Positions 27,836-35,982 of a stretch of DNA of 64,000 bases are shown here, piece after piece. Below the pieces are notes generated by a model, which worked only from the letters and a program-made list of their open reading frames with translations, was not told the DNA's origin and made no database searches. A program made the position numbers and the translations under genes. The stretch comes from Spirosoma foliorum (GTDB lineage: Bacteria; Bacteroidota; Bacteroidia; Cytophagales; Spirosomataceae): NCBI RefSeq assembly GCF_014117325.1, contig NZ_CP059732.1:1984001-2048000 (forward strand). Reading direction: 5' to 3'. Position 1 is the stretch's first letter. Every line of letters starts with the position of its first letter.

Positions 27836-28216
27836 ATGAGCCGAAAAGAAAAGTACCTTGAATTGACCGAAAGTAAGCGGGTGACCTTGCGAGAAGGCGC
27901 AACACATCATCATTAAACTGATTTTAGTGAAAAATGTCAAGGTCTACTCTTAAATCATTCTGGAAAGAGTTTTAAGAAAATAGTGACTCATTTTGAGTAC
28001 CACGAATACCACTCACACCCAACTGATCGATAAAGCCTAAATCCAATTGAAATTTTATGGCGATTTTACAAGTATAAATGGCTGGATAAAACTCATTACA
28101 AAACGTGGTTGACATTGAAAAAAGCGATCCTGCAAATTTTCAAACAATATGGCTCAACCTATTTGATTAATTTTAGTAAGTTAATCATTAGAAATACAGG
28201 AAAATATCCAATTTAA
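27836..28216 (+). mobile_element. IS630-family transposase remnant with internal deletion
   Basis: One frame of 127 codons with two in-frame stops carries both ends of an IS630-type transposase. The front reads MSRKEKYLELTESKRVTLREG, then LLLNHSGKSFKKIVTHFE (helix-turn-helix region). After the second stop comes SLNPIEILWRFYKYKWLD, then QIFKQYGSTYLINF (the C-terminal DDE block). About 200 middle codons are missing, yet the two ends remain in the same frame. Upstream sequence (27624-27835) shows nothing else. It is a dead element. Confidence 0.7.
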
Positions 28217-28257
28217 ACTGGCTTAACTACTTAAATACTTGTGCCGCTAAGTCGATC

Positions 28258-28712
28258 CTAATTTATAACTATTGCATTAGGGTCTGCAGAGTCAATTTTT
28301 ACCCCTCGTATGCAGAGGTACTTATAAAAAGTTGTTTTAAATATGTGTAGCTCTCGTGCGATTTGTTCCACGGAGTATTTGGCTTCTTTGTATAGGCTTT
28401 CGGCAATTCAGGCTTTTTGCTCATCCGCTTTGGTTAGTCCTTTCGAACGTCCAAATTTTTAACCCCGTCGGCGGGTGGAAGCAAGTCCGGCCAATGTTGG
28501 CTCTCGTATCACCTCTCATTCGAACTCTGCTAGACTAGCAAAAAATCGAAAAACAAGTCGGCCCTGGGCTGTGGTTGTATCAATAGGATCGTTCAGACTG
28601 ACTAAACCAACATGTTGATCGGCTAACTGAGTCACGATCTCGGTTGAATGATTTAAGGAGCGGCCCAGCCGCTGGGTGGCTTAATTCGGGTCGTGCTGGC
28701 GGCCTACTTGAA
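28258..28712 (-). pseudogene. Serine recombinase (resolvase/invertase) pseudogene
   Basis: On the minus strand one frame reads QRLGRSLNHSTEIVTQLADQ, then GLVSLNDPIDTTTAQGRLVF and FFASLAEFE, a TGA, EVIREPTLAGLASTRRRG, a TAA, KFGRSKGLTKADEQKA, a TGA, and IAESLYKEAKYSVEQIAREL ending near the HTH. This is the second half of a Tn3-type resolvase: the DPIDTTT and SLAEFE motifs and the C-terminal helix-turn-helix are plain. Two of the stops replace conserved Arg codons. The N-terminal catalytic Ser region is lost. Together with the IS630 relic it marks an old mobile-element landing site. Confidence 0.72.
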
Positions 28713-28826
28713 AATAGCTTTTTGACGCACGTGTGGCAGCTAAGAGTAAACACTTTGGAGGACCTTCATCAAAGAAATTCTTAGCCCTTTCAGAAAGGTC
28801 CAGTTGATTTTTTGGTTGAGCCAGAT

Positions 28827-29567
28827 TTAGCTTCCCGTAGGACCAAATCGTTCAGTGTAGATGTCAGTTGGCACCAATCCCAGCTCTGCCAACTCGTTAG
28901 CAACTGATTCGACTAATTGTGTAGGGCCGCAAATAAAGCAAACGGGTGGTTCTGTAAATTGGCTAACTTCTTGTTGTAGCATCGTCCTGTCGACTCGACG
29001 ATGGTAACCCGTCCAATCGTGAGGAGTTTGCCTGGTGAAGGTTAATACAAGCGTGAATGTATCATCTTGTTTAGCCAGCTTTTCTAATTCGGCCTGATAA
29101 ATGGTTTCTTCCGGAGTTCGAATACTATAAATAAGCCGAGTCGGACAATTTCCTCCAATCAGATAGCGATGACGCAGGATAGCCATTAAGGGCACTACCC
29201 CTGAACCTCCACCAACCAAAAGCAGGGGTCTATTGGCCATTTCATCATGCCAGACAAAATAACCGCCAATGGGGCCGCGCACTTCAAGAAAATCACCAAC
29301 TAGAACGCCTTCGTGTAGATAACCCGATACTTCGCCATCATCCATCAATTCGACGGTCAGATCAATTTGCCCCGTTTGCTCTGGAGCTGATGCAATTGAG
29401 TAGCTACGTTCGGCCTGGTAACCATCTTCTGCCGTCAGCCGCAGATCATAATGTTGCCCTGGCAAATGAGCGATCCACTGAGGCAATTTAAGGCGAAAGG
29501 TCTTCACACGGGGCGTTTCCTGAATAATATCGGTTACTTCCCCTAGCTGCCATTGAATTCGAGCCAT
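28827..29567 (-). CDS. FAD-binding ferredoxin-reductase-type oxidoreductase
   Basis: A 246-residue soluble flavoprotein of the FNR family. The FAD domain (1-100) has LPGQHYDLRL and the FAD motif RSYSIASAPEQ. The NAD(P) domain has LVGGGSGVVPLMAIL and ends with CGPTQLVESVANELAELG and IYTERFG. No ferredoxin [2Fe-2S] domain is attached. It begins one base after the stop of the molybdopterin oxidoreductase, so it probably supplies electrons to, or takes them from, that enzyme. This is analogous to MsrP with its membrane partner, but with a soluble flavin reductase instead (inference). Confidence 0.9.
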   Translation of the reverse strand: MARIQWQLGEVTDIIQETPRVKTFRLKLPQWIAHLPGQHYDLRLTAEDGYQAERSYSIASAPEQTGQIDLTVELMDDGEVSGYLHEGVLVGDFLEVRGPIGGYFVWHDEMANRPLLLVGGGSGVVPLMAILRHRYLIGGNCPTRLIYSIRTPEETIYQAELEKLAKQDDTFTLVLTFTRQTPHDWTGYHRRVDRTMLQQEVSQFTEPPVCFICGPTQLVESVANELAELGLVPTDIYTERFGPTGS

Positions 29568-30183
29568 CTAATCGTCGCTTCGGTAACGCTGTTCGGTCCA
29601 GGGATTTCCATACATACTATACCCACCCCGCTCCCAGAAACCAGGCTGGTCATGTTCCATAAAACGTAATCCGGTGATCCATTTGGCACTTTTCCAGAAA
29701 TAAAGGTGAGGGACGACTAATCGAGCAGGTCCACCATGCTCAGCTGCGAGTGGCTTTTCCTCGAAATTCAGACCAATAAATGCTTTCCCGTGTCGGAGGT
29801 CTTCCAGCGGAATGTTGGTGGTGTAATCGCCATAGGAATAGGCCATGACGTAACGAGCTTCTGGCTTGAGGGTCACGTGTTCCAGCAAGGTTTCAATACT
29901 AACGCCTTGCCAGTGGGTATCCAGTTTTGTCCACTTGGTCACGCAGTGGATGTCACTCGTAAATGACTGCTGAGGTAAACTGGTAAATTGCTCCCAAGAA
30001 CCATTTAGTGGGGGATTCGACTAGTCCATCTAATGAGAAAGTCCAGGACGACAGGGCCGGACGTGGTGTTGGGCCAGCCGTAAGTACGGGCCAGTCAACC
30101 GTTTCATACTGGCCGGGGGGGATTCGTTCGGCGTTGGGGGCGGGGTGCTTACGACCAAATCCCCGATTGAAAAATGGAGGCAT
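29568..30183 (-). pseudogene. Sulfite-oxidase-like molybdopterin oxidoreductase, split by one extra base
   Basis: Two frames join into a protein of about 204 residues of the YedY/MsrP-like 'sulfite oxidase-like' family. The first, from 30183, reads FFNRGFGRKHPAPNAERIPPG, then VLTAGPTPRPALSSWTFSLDG and ESPTKW. In the shifted frame SWEQFTSLPQQSF is followed by DIHCVTKWTKLDTHW, where Cys is the expected Mo-coordinating residue, then EHGGPARLVVPHLYFWKSAKW and FWERGGYSMYGNPWTEQRY. The break lies at 29999-30000, where removing one base restores the protein. Without that, the Mo ligand falls outside both ORFs. No Tat signal is visible, so it is probably cytoplasmic. Confidence 0.82.
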
Positions 30184-30375
30184 ACTGGATTACTTTTTTG
30201 AAGAAACAGATTACCTTTTAGTGATATAATGATTGGTAATACTATCAGATCAGCGACGATTTCAGGTCGGCTTTTTGTTTACTGACATACCGAGTACGAT
30301 GCCTCTAAACGTCTCCAATCCCCATTTTATCCAGCCAATATACACAAATATCACTTTTAACTTTAACATGATCAA

Positions 30376-30419
30376 TCACCAAAAAGCTGTCATTATTTCG
30401 AATGGCAGCTTTTTGGTGA
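30376..30419 (-). terminator. 19-bp stem-loop terminator of the chloroperoxidase-like gene
   Basis: Arms 30376-30394 and 30401-30419 pair with one mismatch around a 6-nt loop (ATTTCG). They lie 26 bp beyond the stop of the minus-strand hydrolase gene. The stem itself contains an A5/T5 tract rather than being followed by a long T-run. It could also serve transcripts arriving from the left. Confidence 0.65.
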
Positions 30420-30444
30420 GGTAGTAGCTAAAGCTATAGATCAG

Positions 30445-31266
30445 TTACGCTTTAATAAAAGCCAGGATATCCGCATTAATGGTGGCTGCTTCGGTGGTGG
30501 GCATGCCATGTGGAAAGCCTGGATACGAAATCAGCTTCCCATTTTTCAACAGTTTAATAGCCTTTGCACCTGAAATAGGGAATGGAACGATCTGGTCATC
30601 CTCACCATGCAATACCAAAACCGGAATATCTACGCTCTTCAGGTCTTCGGTAAAATCCGTTTCGGAAAACGCTTTAATGCCGTCGTGGTGGGCTTTGATG
30701 CCACCCATCATTCCCTGGCGCCACCAATTATCCCGGATGCCTTGTGACACCTTGGCTCCTTCCCGATTGTAGCCATAAAATGGTAAGGTAAAATCCTGGA
30801 AATATTGAGGCCGATGGGTAGCCGTACCCTCCCGTATTTCATCGAATACCGACATCGGAATACCATCTGGATTCGTTTCTGTTTGAACCATGAGGGGTGT
30901 AACCGCACTAATCAAAACGGCTTTTACTACCCGGCCCTGACCATGTTTAGCTACATACCGAATCACTTCACCACCACCCGTTGAGTGGCCAATATGAATT
31001 GAATCTTTGATATCAAGAAACTCCATAAGTTCTGCCACATCAGCTACATACGTTTCCATGGTATGGCCTTCAGATGTTTGGGTCGAACGACCATGACCCC
31101 GGCGATCGTGGGCAATAACGCGAAATCCTTTGCTTACAAAAAACATCATTTGTGCGTCCCAATCATCGCTGGATAAAGGCCAGCCGTGATGAAAAACGAT
31201 TGGTTGACCCGTTCCCCAATCTTTGTAATAAATTTCGGTACCGTCTTTTACAGTGAACTTGCTCAT
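30445..31266 (-). CDS. Alpha/beta hydrolase, non-heme chloroperoxidase-like
   Basis: A 273-residue cytosolic hydrolase. The oxyanion motif HHGWPLSSDDW (about residue 27), the nucleophile elbow GHSTGGGE with Ser about 95, the acid HGEDDQIVPF and the His in PGFPHGMPTT form the catalytic set of the cofactor-free haloperoxidase/arylesterase group. Such enzymes are perhydrolases or esterases with broad substrates. The promoter region carries CAGTAAAAA direct repeats (31364-31393), also found upstream of another hydrolase at 44435-45220. It is transcribed alone and followed by a clear stem-loop. Confidence 0.93.
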   Translation of the reverse strand: MSKFTVKDGTEIYYKDWGTGQPIVFHHGWPLSSDDWDAQMMFFVSKGFRVIAHDRRGHGRSTQTSEGHTMETYVADVAELMEFLDIKDSIHIGHSTGGGEVIRYVAKHGQGRVVKAVLISAVTPLMVQTETNPDGIPMSVFDEIREGTATHRPQYFQDFTLPFYGYNREGAKVSQGIRDNWWRQGMMGGIKAHHDGIKAFSETDFTEDLKSVDIPVLVLHGEDDQIVPFPISGAKAIKLLKNGKLISYPGFPHGMPTTEAATINADILAFIKA

Positions 31267-31328
31267 GGTTTTTGGATTAAATGTTGAGAGTAATTGAAAG
31301 TTAGCGATAAGTATTCTTCGTTTTTTGT

Positions 31329-31406
31329 CGGTACAAACCTACTGGGGGAACGGTTGAGGCAGGCAGTAAAAACAGATGGTTTTGCAGTAAAAAGAAAGGA
31401 TTGCAA
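31329..31406. promoter_or_regulatory. Candidate regulator-binding element with 21-bp direct repeats
   Basis: CAGTAAAAA occurs at 31364-31372 and again at 31385-31393, exactly 21 bp apart, and a related CGGTACAAA lies at 31329-31337. The stretch 31371-31406 matches 45432-45467 at 31 of 36 positions. Both lie upstream of alpha/beta hydrolase genes on the same strand. Two-turn spacing suits a regulator binding as a dimer, such as an AraC or LytTR protein. Confidence 0.5.
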
Positions 31407-31415
31407 CCGCGGTTT

Positions 31416-32996
31416 CTAAGAGTCGATGACTTTCAACTGAATCTCTTCCCGATCCAGCTCGTTCTCCAATTCATGAAACAAGTCGACATCGATTAGTTGA
31501 TCATCCCGTAAGGCCAATAACTCAGACCGCTGCGCCTGAATGGAGGATAGTGTCAGTTTCTGGCTGAGTTGATGCTGAGATAGAGTCTTCTCAGAATCGC
31601 CCCGGTCAAGCTCGTCAACGCGCTCCTGATGCCGGTCGATGATTTCCTGAACTGTGTCTCCAACAAGTCCTTCTTTACTGACTACGCGATGAATCATGGC
31701 CAGCGCTTTTTTAGAAAGCCTTTTGCGAATTTCCCGTCGGGAAAGGTAATCGGTGGACTGCTGCCCAAAGTGTAAAGCTCGAATAACAACAGGCAGTAGA
31801 CTTCCCTGTCCGACCAGGGTAAACAGGATCACACAAAACGTAATAAATAGGATTAGATTTCGGCCTGGACAGGGAAGGCCATTAGGCAGCCGCTCTGGGA
31901 TCGATAAAGCAGCGGCCAGTGAGACAATACCTCGCATGCTGATATAGGCTAATAAGGTTGTGTGTTTGAACGAAGGAAATACGGGAGGCAGGTGCCATAC
32001 CTTTCTTATCCGGGTAGAAACCGTATCGGCCAGAAAAATGCCCAGAAAGCGAATTACGACGGCCGTTAAACTGATGAGTAACCCAAACCAAACAAGCTGC
32101 CCTAATGACTGACCTTTTATGGAGGCTACCACGTGCGGCAACTGCAAGCCTATTAAAATAAAGATCAGGCCATTCAGGAGCACAACCACAAAATCCCAGA
32201 CTGCAACTGCCTGCATCCGCGTGGTTGGGCTATGTACCATCGATTGCTTATGGCCTAGTAACAGGCCCGCTGTAACTACACTTAGTACCCCACTTACATG
32301 GAGGTGTTCGGCTGCTATATAGGCCGAGTAAGCCGTCACAAACGTCAGTACCGTTTCCAGGGCGGCCTCAAGATTTCCGTATTTGTGTAGCCAGAACGAT
32401 AGATAACCAATAACGAGTCCTGTCCCAATACCTCCCCCCGCTAACCGGATGAATTCCAGCAGGGAGTCCGTTAAGGAAAAACTCCCCGAATTCATGGTCG
32501 CTAGTGCCAACTGAAAGATCACTAAAGCCGTGGCATCATTAACCAGACTTTCGCCTTCCAGGATGGCGACTATTTTTCGGGGAACCGCCAGTGTCTTCAT
32601 GATCGCTGTAGCGGCAACGGCATCGGAAGGCGAAACGATAGCGCCTAACAGTAAGCCTGTCGCCAACGTAAAGCCTGGAATAAGCCAGTTGGCTACATAC
32701 GCAATACCGATACTGGTTGCCAGCACCAGGCCCAAAGCAAGCACCACAACAGGTTCTAAATTTCGGCGAAAGTCGCTCCAGTTCGTGTACCAGGCAGCAC
32801 TGTATAGGATAGGGGGTAAGAAAACCAGGAGAACGACCGATGAGTCCAGGCCAACGTTCGGCAAACCGGGGATGAAACCAATAATAAGACCGCCAACCGT
32901 TAGCAATATCGGAAAGACCAGGTTGAGCCGTCGGGCGATCAGCGCCAGTCCAATCACAAAAATCAGCAGCAGAAGAACCGTTTCAAGTGGATGCAT
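31416..32996 (-). CDS. Na+/H+ antiporter (CPA1/NhaP type)
   Basis: A 526-residue membrane protein with about 12 helices in the first 400 residues and a hydrophilic, coiled C-terminal tail of 110 residues (RHQERVDELDRGDSEKTLSQ). The CPA1 signature is visible in ILEGESLVNDATALVIFQLA (ion-binding region, about residue 150) and GAIVSPSDAVAATAI. The start ATG 32996 gives MHPLETVLLLLIFVIGLAL, an ordinary first helix. It exchanges Na+ or K+ for protons across the inner membrane. An NTF2-fold gene ends 16 bp upstream on the same strand, so the two are co-transcribed. Confidence 0.93.
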   Translation of the reverse strand: MHPLETVLLLLIFVIGLALIARRLNLVFPILLTVGGLIIGFIPGLPNVGLDSSVVLLVFLPPILYSAAWYTNWSDFRRNLEPVVVLALGLVLATSIGIAYVANWLIPGFTLATGLLLGAIVSPSDAVAATAIMKTLAVPRKIVAILEGESLVNDATALVIFQLALATMNSGSFSLTDSLLEFIRLAGGGIGTGLVIGYLSFWLHKYGNLEAALETVLTFVTAYSAYIAAEHLHVSGVLSVVTAGLLLGHKQSMVHSPTTRMQAVAVWDFVVVLLNGLIFILIGLQLPHVVASIKGQSLGQLVWFGLLISLTAVVIRFLGIFLADTVSTRIRKVWHLPPVFPSFKHTTLLAYISMRGIVSLAAALSIPERLPNGLPCPGRNLILFITFCVILFTLVGQGSLLPVVIRALHFGQQSTDYLSRREIRKRLSKKALAMIHRVVSKEGLVGDTVQEIIDRHQERVDELDRGDSEKTLSQHQLSQKLTLSSIQAQRSELLALRDDQLIDVDLFHELENELDREEIQLKVIDS

Positions 32997-33012
32997 GGGC
33001 TGGGCCTAGGGT

Positions 33013-33480
33013 TTAGTGGGTACCATTACTGGAACGATGTTGTCCATTTGACGGGAAATCAGGTCCATTAACACCTTGCTGGATTCGGTAGAAGAGTTGG
33101 GCAGAATCCCAATAAAAAGCCCGTAATTCAACTACTCGGTCAGCCTTCACGTACCAGGTGTGCACAAAAGGTAAACTAAACGGTTCGTTGTCTATCAATA
33201 GTTTACCCTCAAAAAAGCCAGTCGTGATGATCGAATCTGGATGCTGATCATCATCCGGGGTGAAATCGATAAGCGAATGCACCCGCAGGTCTTCACAGAT
33301 TGTGTATAGCTCTGACATCATGGCTAAAAAGCCACTTCTCCCCTGATATTCACGTCCAGTAGGGCCATATTGAGCAATATAAAGCACGATTTTTTCATCC
33401 AGTACGGGCAGTATCCGACTTAAATTATTGTCCGCAAAAACACTGTAAGCAATGTCGATAAGTTGCTTGGGATTGGCCAT
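33013..33480 (-). CDS. SnoaL-like (NTF2-fold) protein
   Basis: A 155-residue protein of the nuclear-transport-factor-2-like fold. It begins MANPKQLIDIAYSVFADNNLSRILPVLDEKIVLY, continues with a GREYQGRSGFLAMM helix and closes with HTWYVKADRVVELRAFYWDSA. The usual pocket is present but the ligand is unknown. It precedes the antiporter by 16 bp. The upstream region is shared with the divergent sigma-54 regulator. It resembles the SnoaL proteins at 22786-23163 and the C-terminal domain of the amidohydrolase at 46409-48181 only in fold. Confidence 0.83.
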   Translation of the reverse strand: MANPKQLIDIAYSVFADNNLSRILPVLDEKIVLYIAQYGPTGREYQGRSGFLAMMSELYTICEDLRVHSLIDFTPDDDQHPDSIITTGFFEGKLLIDNEPFSLPFVHTWYVKADRVVELRAFYWDSAQLFYRIQQGVNGPDFPSNGQHRSSNGTH

Positions 33481-33641
33481 AGTAATAAGATAGGTAAACT
33501 ACCTGCCAGGACCATCTATCAAGGCAAGTGCCAGCCATCGAACTAGTCAAAAAATAGGAATTGACCCGGAATCAATTTCCTCATTGTCAACCGAAAGGAA
33601 ACCTCAAGCGGTTTTGTCGATTCGGGAAGTCTCATTTTTTA

Positions 33642-33670
33642 TTTTGGAGAACTCCAAAAAATCTGGAGTT
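33642..33670. promoter_or_regulatory. Palindrome in a divergent intergenic region
   Basis: TTTTGGAG (33642-33649) and CTCCAAAA (33652-33659) form a perfect 8-bp inverted repeat with a 2-bp centre, followed by a further half-site TGGAGTT (33664-33670). The 428 bp region between the NTF2 gene (-) and the sigma-54 regulator (+) otherwise holds only promoters. It suits an operator or a small terminator; function unknown. Confidence 0.4.
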
Positions 33671-33908
33671 TTCAGTATTTTCCGTAGTTAATGATCTACT
33701 GATGAAGGGTGGTCTCTAGTGAAGAAAGGGATCATTCGCAGTAAATTATAGTCCATTACCACCTAGTTTCTCCTTATTCTGAGCCCTTAACAGAATTAAG
33801 AAACGAGTTTGTATACCCACCCAGGCAAACTCGAGCATGAATGGGAATAATTCTTGTAAGCCGATGGAAATGCGGTCTATGCAGGCTATCCTCTAACCAA
33901 TCCAGACT

Positions 33909-35969
33909 ATGCAACCACTTGGTAACCCTTCTCTTTCCTCGGCCTTATCCTGCAAGATTTTAATTGTTGAAGATGAATACATTATCGCCAATGATCTGGA
34001 ACTGATTCTGAGTGAGGCAGGCTACCCCGTTATCGGCGTTGCTGACTCCGTTGCCGAGGCCTTAGCGCTTATGGATCAGGAAAAACCAGATATCGTCTTA
34101 CTGGACATTTACCTGAAGGGAAAAGAAACCGGCATTGATCTGGCCAAGCAGCTGGAGGAACTCAGCATTCCGTTTATTTATATATCGGCCAACGATAATA
34201 AGAGTGTGCTGGAAGCCGTAAAAGCCACGCAGCCCATTGGCTACATTGTTAAACCGTTCCGGGAAAAAGATATTCTTACTGCGCTGGAAATCAGTCGCTA
34301 TCGTCACGCGCACAGCGTAGAAATGAAACTTCGGGAAGAAAAGGCTCTTCAAATTGCCCTGACCGATGCCCTGTCGGCTCCCGGAAGTTGGGAGCAAAAA
34401 CTGCTGAATGCAGCGATGATACTTCAGTCACTAGTACCCTTCGATTTCTTATCGATCCAATACCAAAAGAAAGGTACGAGCAAGCTATTTAATTACTATC
34501 GGGTCGGCTTTGACGAGTATCAGATCATTAACCTGGCTGATATCCAGCAACTGACGAATGTAACTCCCGACCACCTGCTACTGGTTGAAATGGGAGCTGT
34601 CATTCCTGGTCCTGTACGGTATACTGAAGAAACCTTTCCTACCTTCTGTGAACAATCTCGCTTATGCCAATTCCTGGCAAAAAACTTCCGACTTGAATCG
34701 GCCATGGTCATGCCGCTGAACGTGGGACTAGTGGACACGTTCTTTATCTCGTTTCTGAGTCGAAAGCCCGATGCTTACCTATCCGGGCATCTTAGACTAC
34801 TGGAGCGGCTAGAACAACCGATTGTCTTGATGCTGGAGCGGGTTCTTGCTTTCGAGGAAGTGGCCCGACTTAGTGAGCAACTCAAACGGGAAAACAACTA
34901 CCTACAGGAAGAGGTAAAAACATTAGCCAATTTTGAAGAGATCATTGGTCGTAGCCAACGACTGTTGCGCGTTTTTGACCAGGTTACCCAGGTTGCCAAT
35001 ACCAACACGACGGTGCTTATATTAGGCGAAAGTGGGACTGGAAAGGAGTTAATTGCCCGCGCGCTGCATAACCTGTCATCCCGGAAAGACAAGATTCTGG
35101 TTAAAATCAACTGTGCGGCTTTACCAGCTAACCTGATCGAATCGGAGCTTTTTGGCCATGAGAAAGGCGCGTTTACCGGCGCTTTTGAAAAGCGAATTGG
35201 CAAGTTTGAACTGGCGCAGGGAGGAACTATTTTTCTGGATGAAATTGGCGAGATGCCGTTGGAATTACAGGCCAAACTACTGCGTGTACTTCAGGAGAAA
35301 GAGATCGAACGAGTGGGAGGGAAGATCCCCATAAAAACGGATGTGCGCGTCGTAGCCGCAACAAACCGGTATCTGGAAAAAGAAGTAGCCGAAGGGCGTT
35401 TTCGGATGGATCTGTACTTTCGATTAGCTACGTTTCCAATTACCTTACCCTCCTTACGAGAACGACCGGGTGATATACCCCTGCTGGCCCAATTTTTTGC
35501 CCAGCGATCTGCCCGTAAACTAGGCAGGCCGTTTCACGGTATCAGTGAAACGGTATTAAATGAGCTAATCAATTACAGTTGGCCAGGTAATATTCGGGAG
35601 TTGGAAAATGTGATTGAACAGGCCGTCATTATTAATGATGGCCAATCACCGCTGACCTTGGGCCGCCCATTGATCAACAGCCTATTTTCCACGACTTTAT
35701 CAAGTCCTGTGATTCACTCAGATGCCAGTTTTAAACCAGGGAATTCAGCCCCAAAGGATTTACAGGACGTTAAACAGATTCAGCAGGAAACAGAACGGGA
35801 ATACATTCTGGCCATTCTAAAACAAACAAACGGTCGAATTCGGGGGAATGGTGGAGCCGCTGAATTGATGAACTTAAAGCCGACAACACTTGAATATCGA
35901 ATGGAAAAACTGGGGATTCGAAAAGTGCTTTCCGCTCAACCACCAGGATCCTCATCTGGGATTAATTAA
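33909..35969 (+). CDS. Sigma-54-dependent response regulator (NtrC type)
   Basis: A 686-residue regulator. The N-terminal receiver has VEDEYIIANDLE, phospho-acceptor Asp66 in IVLLDIYLKG and Lys in IVKPFRE. A GAF-like linker (about 150-330) follows. The AAA+ domain has Walker A GESGTGKE (about 373), the sigma-54-contacting loop GAFTGA (about 420), Walker B GTIFLDEIGEMP and the Arg finger in RFRMDLYFRL. It ends with a Fis-type helix-turn-helix (GNGGAAELMNLKPTTLEYRM). It activates sigma-54 promoters when phosphorylated. A TPR histidine kinase gene starts 14 bp downstream and a second kinase follows, making a three-gene signalling operon. Confidence 0.93.
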   Translation: MQPLGNPSLSSALSCKILIVEDEYIIANDLELILSEAGYPVIGVADSVAEALALMDQEKPDIVLLDIYLKGKETGIDLAKQLEELSIPFIYISANDNKSVLEAVKATQPIGYIVKPFREKDILTALEISRYRHAHSVEMKLREEKALQIALTDALSAPGSWEQKLLNAAMILQSLVPFDFLSIQYQKKGTSKLFNYYRVGFDEYQIINLADIQQLTNVTPDHLLLVEMGAVIPGPVRYTEETFPTFCEQSRLCQFLAKNFRLESAMVMPLNVGLVDTFFISFLSRKPDAYLSGHLRLLERLEQPIVLMLERVLAFEEVARLSEQLKRENNYLQEEVKTLANFEEIIGRSQRLLRVFDQVTQVANTNTTVLILGESGTGKELIARALHNLSSRKDKILVKINCAALPANLIESELFGHEKGAFTGAFEKRIGKFELAQGGTIFLDEIGEMPLELQAKLLRVLQEKEIERVGGKIPIKTDVRVVAATNRYLEKEVAEGRFRMDLYFRLATFPITLPSLRERPGDIPLLAQFFAQRSARKLGRPFHGISETVLNELINYSWPGNIRELENVIEQAVIINDGQSPLTLGRPLINSLFSTTLSSPVIHSDASFKPGNSAPKDLQDVKQIQQETEREYILAILKQTNGRIRGNGGAAELMNLKPTTLEYRMEKLGIRKVLSAQPPGSSSGIN

Positions 35970-35982
35970 GGCGCTGGGACTC

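Noticed and set aside
28356..28538. 60-codon plus-strand ORF
   Set aside because: Antisense to the resolvase pseudogene, which explains the sequence better.
32530..33009. 159-codon ORF antisense to the antiporter
   Set aside because: It mirrors the codons of the clear CPA1 antiporter gene on the other strand; no protein features of its own.
34898..35275. 125-codon ORF antisense to the sigma-54 regulator
   Set aside because: Shadow of the conserved AAA+ domain.
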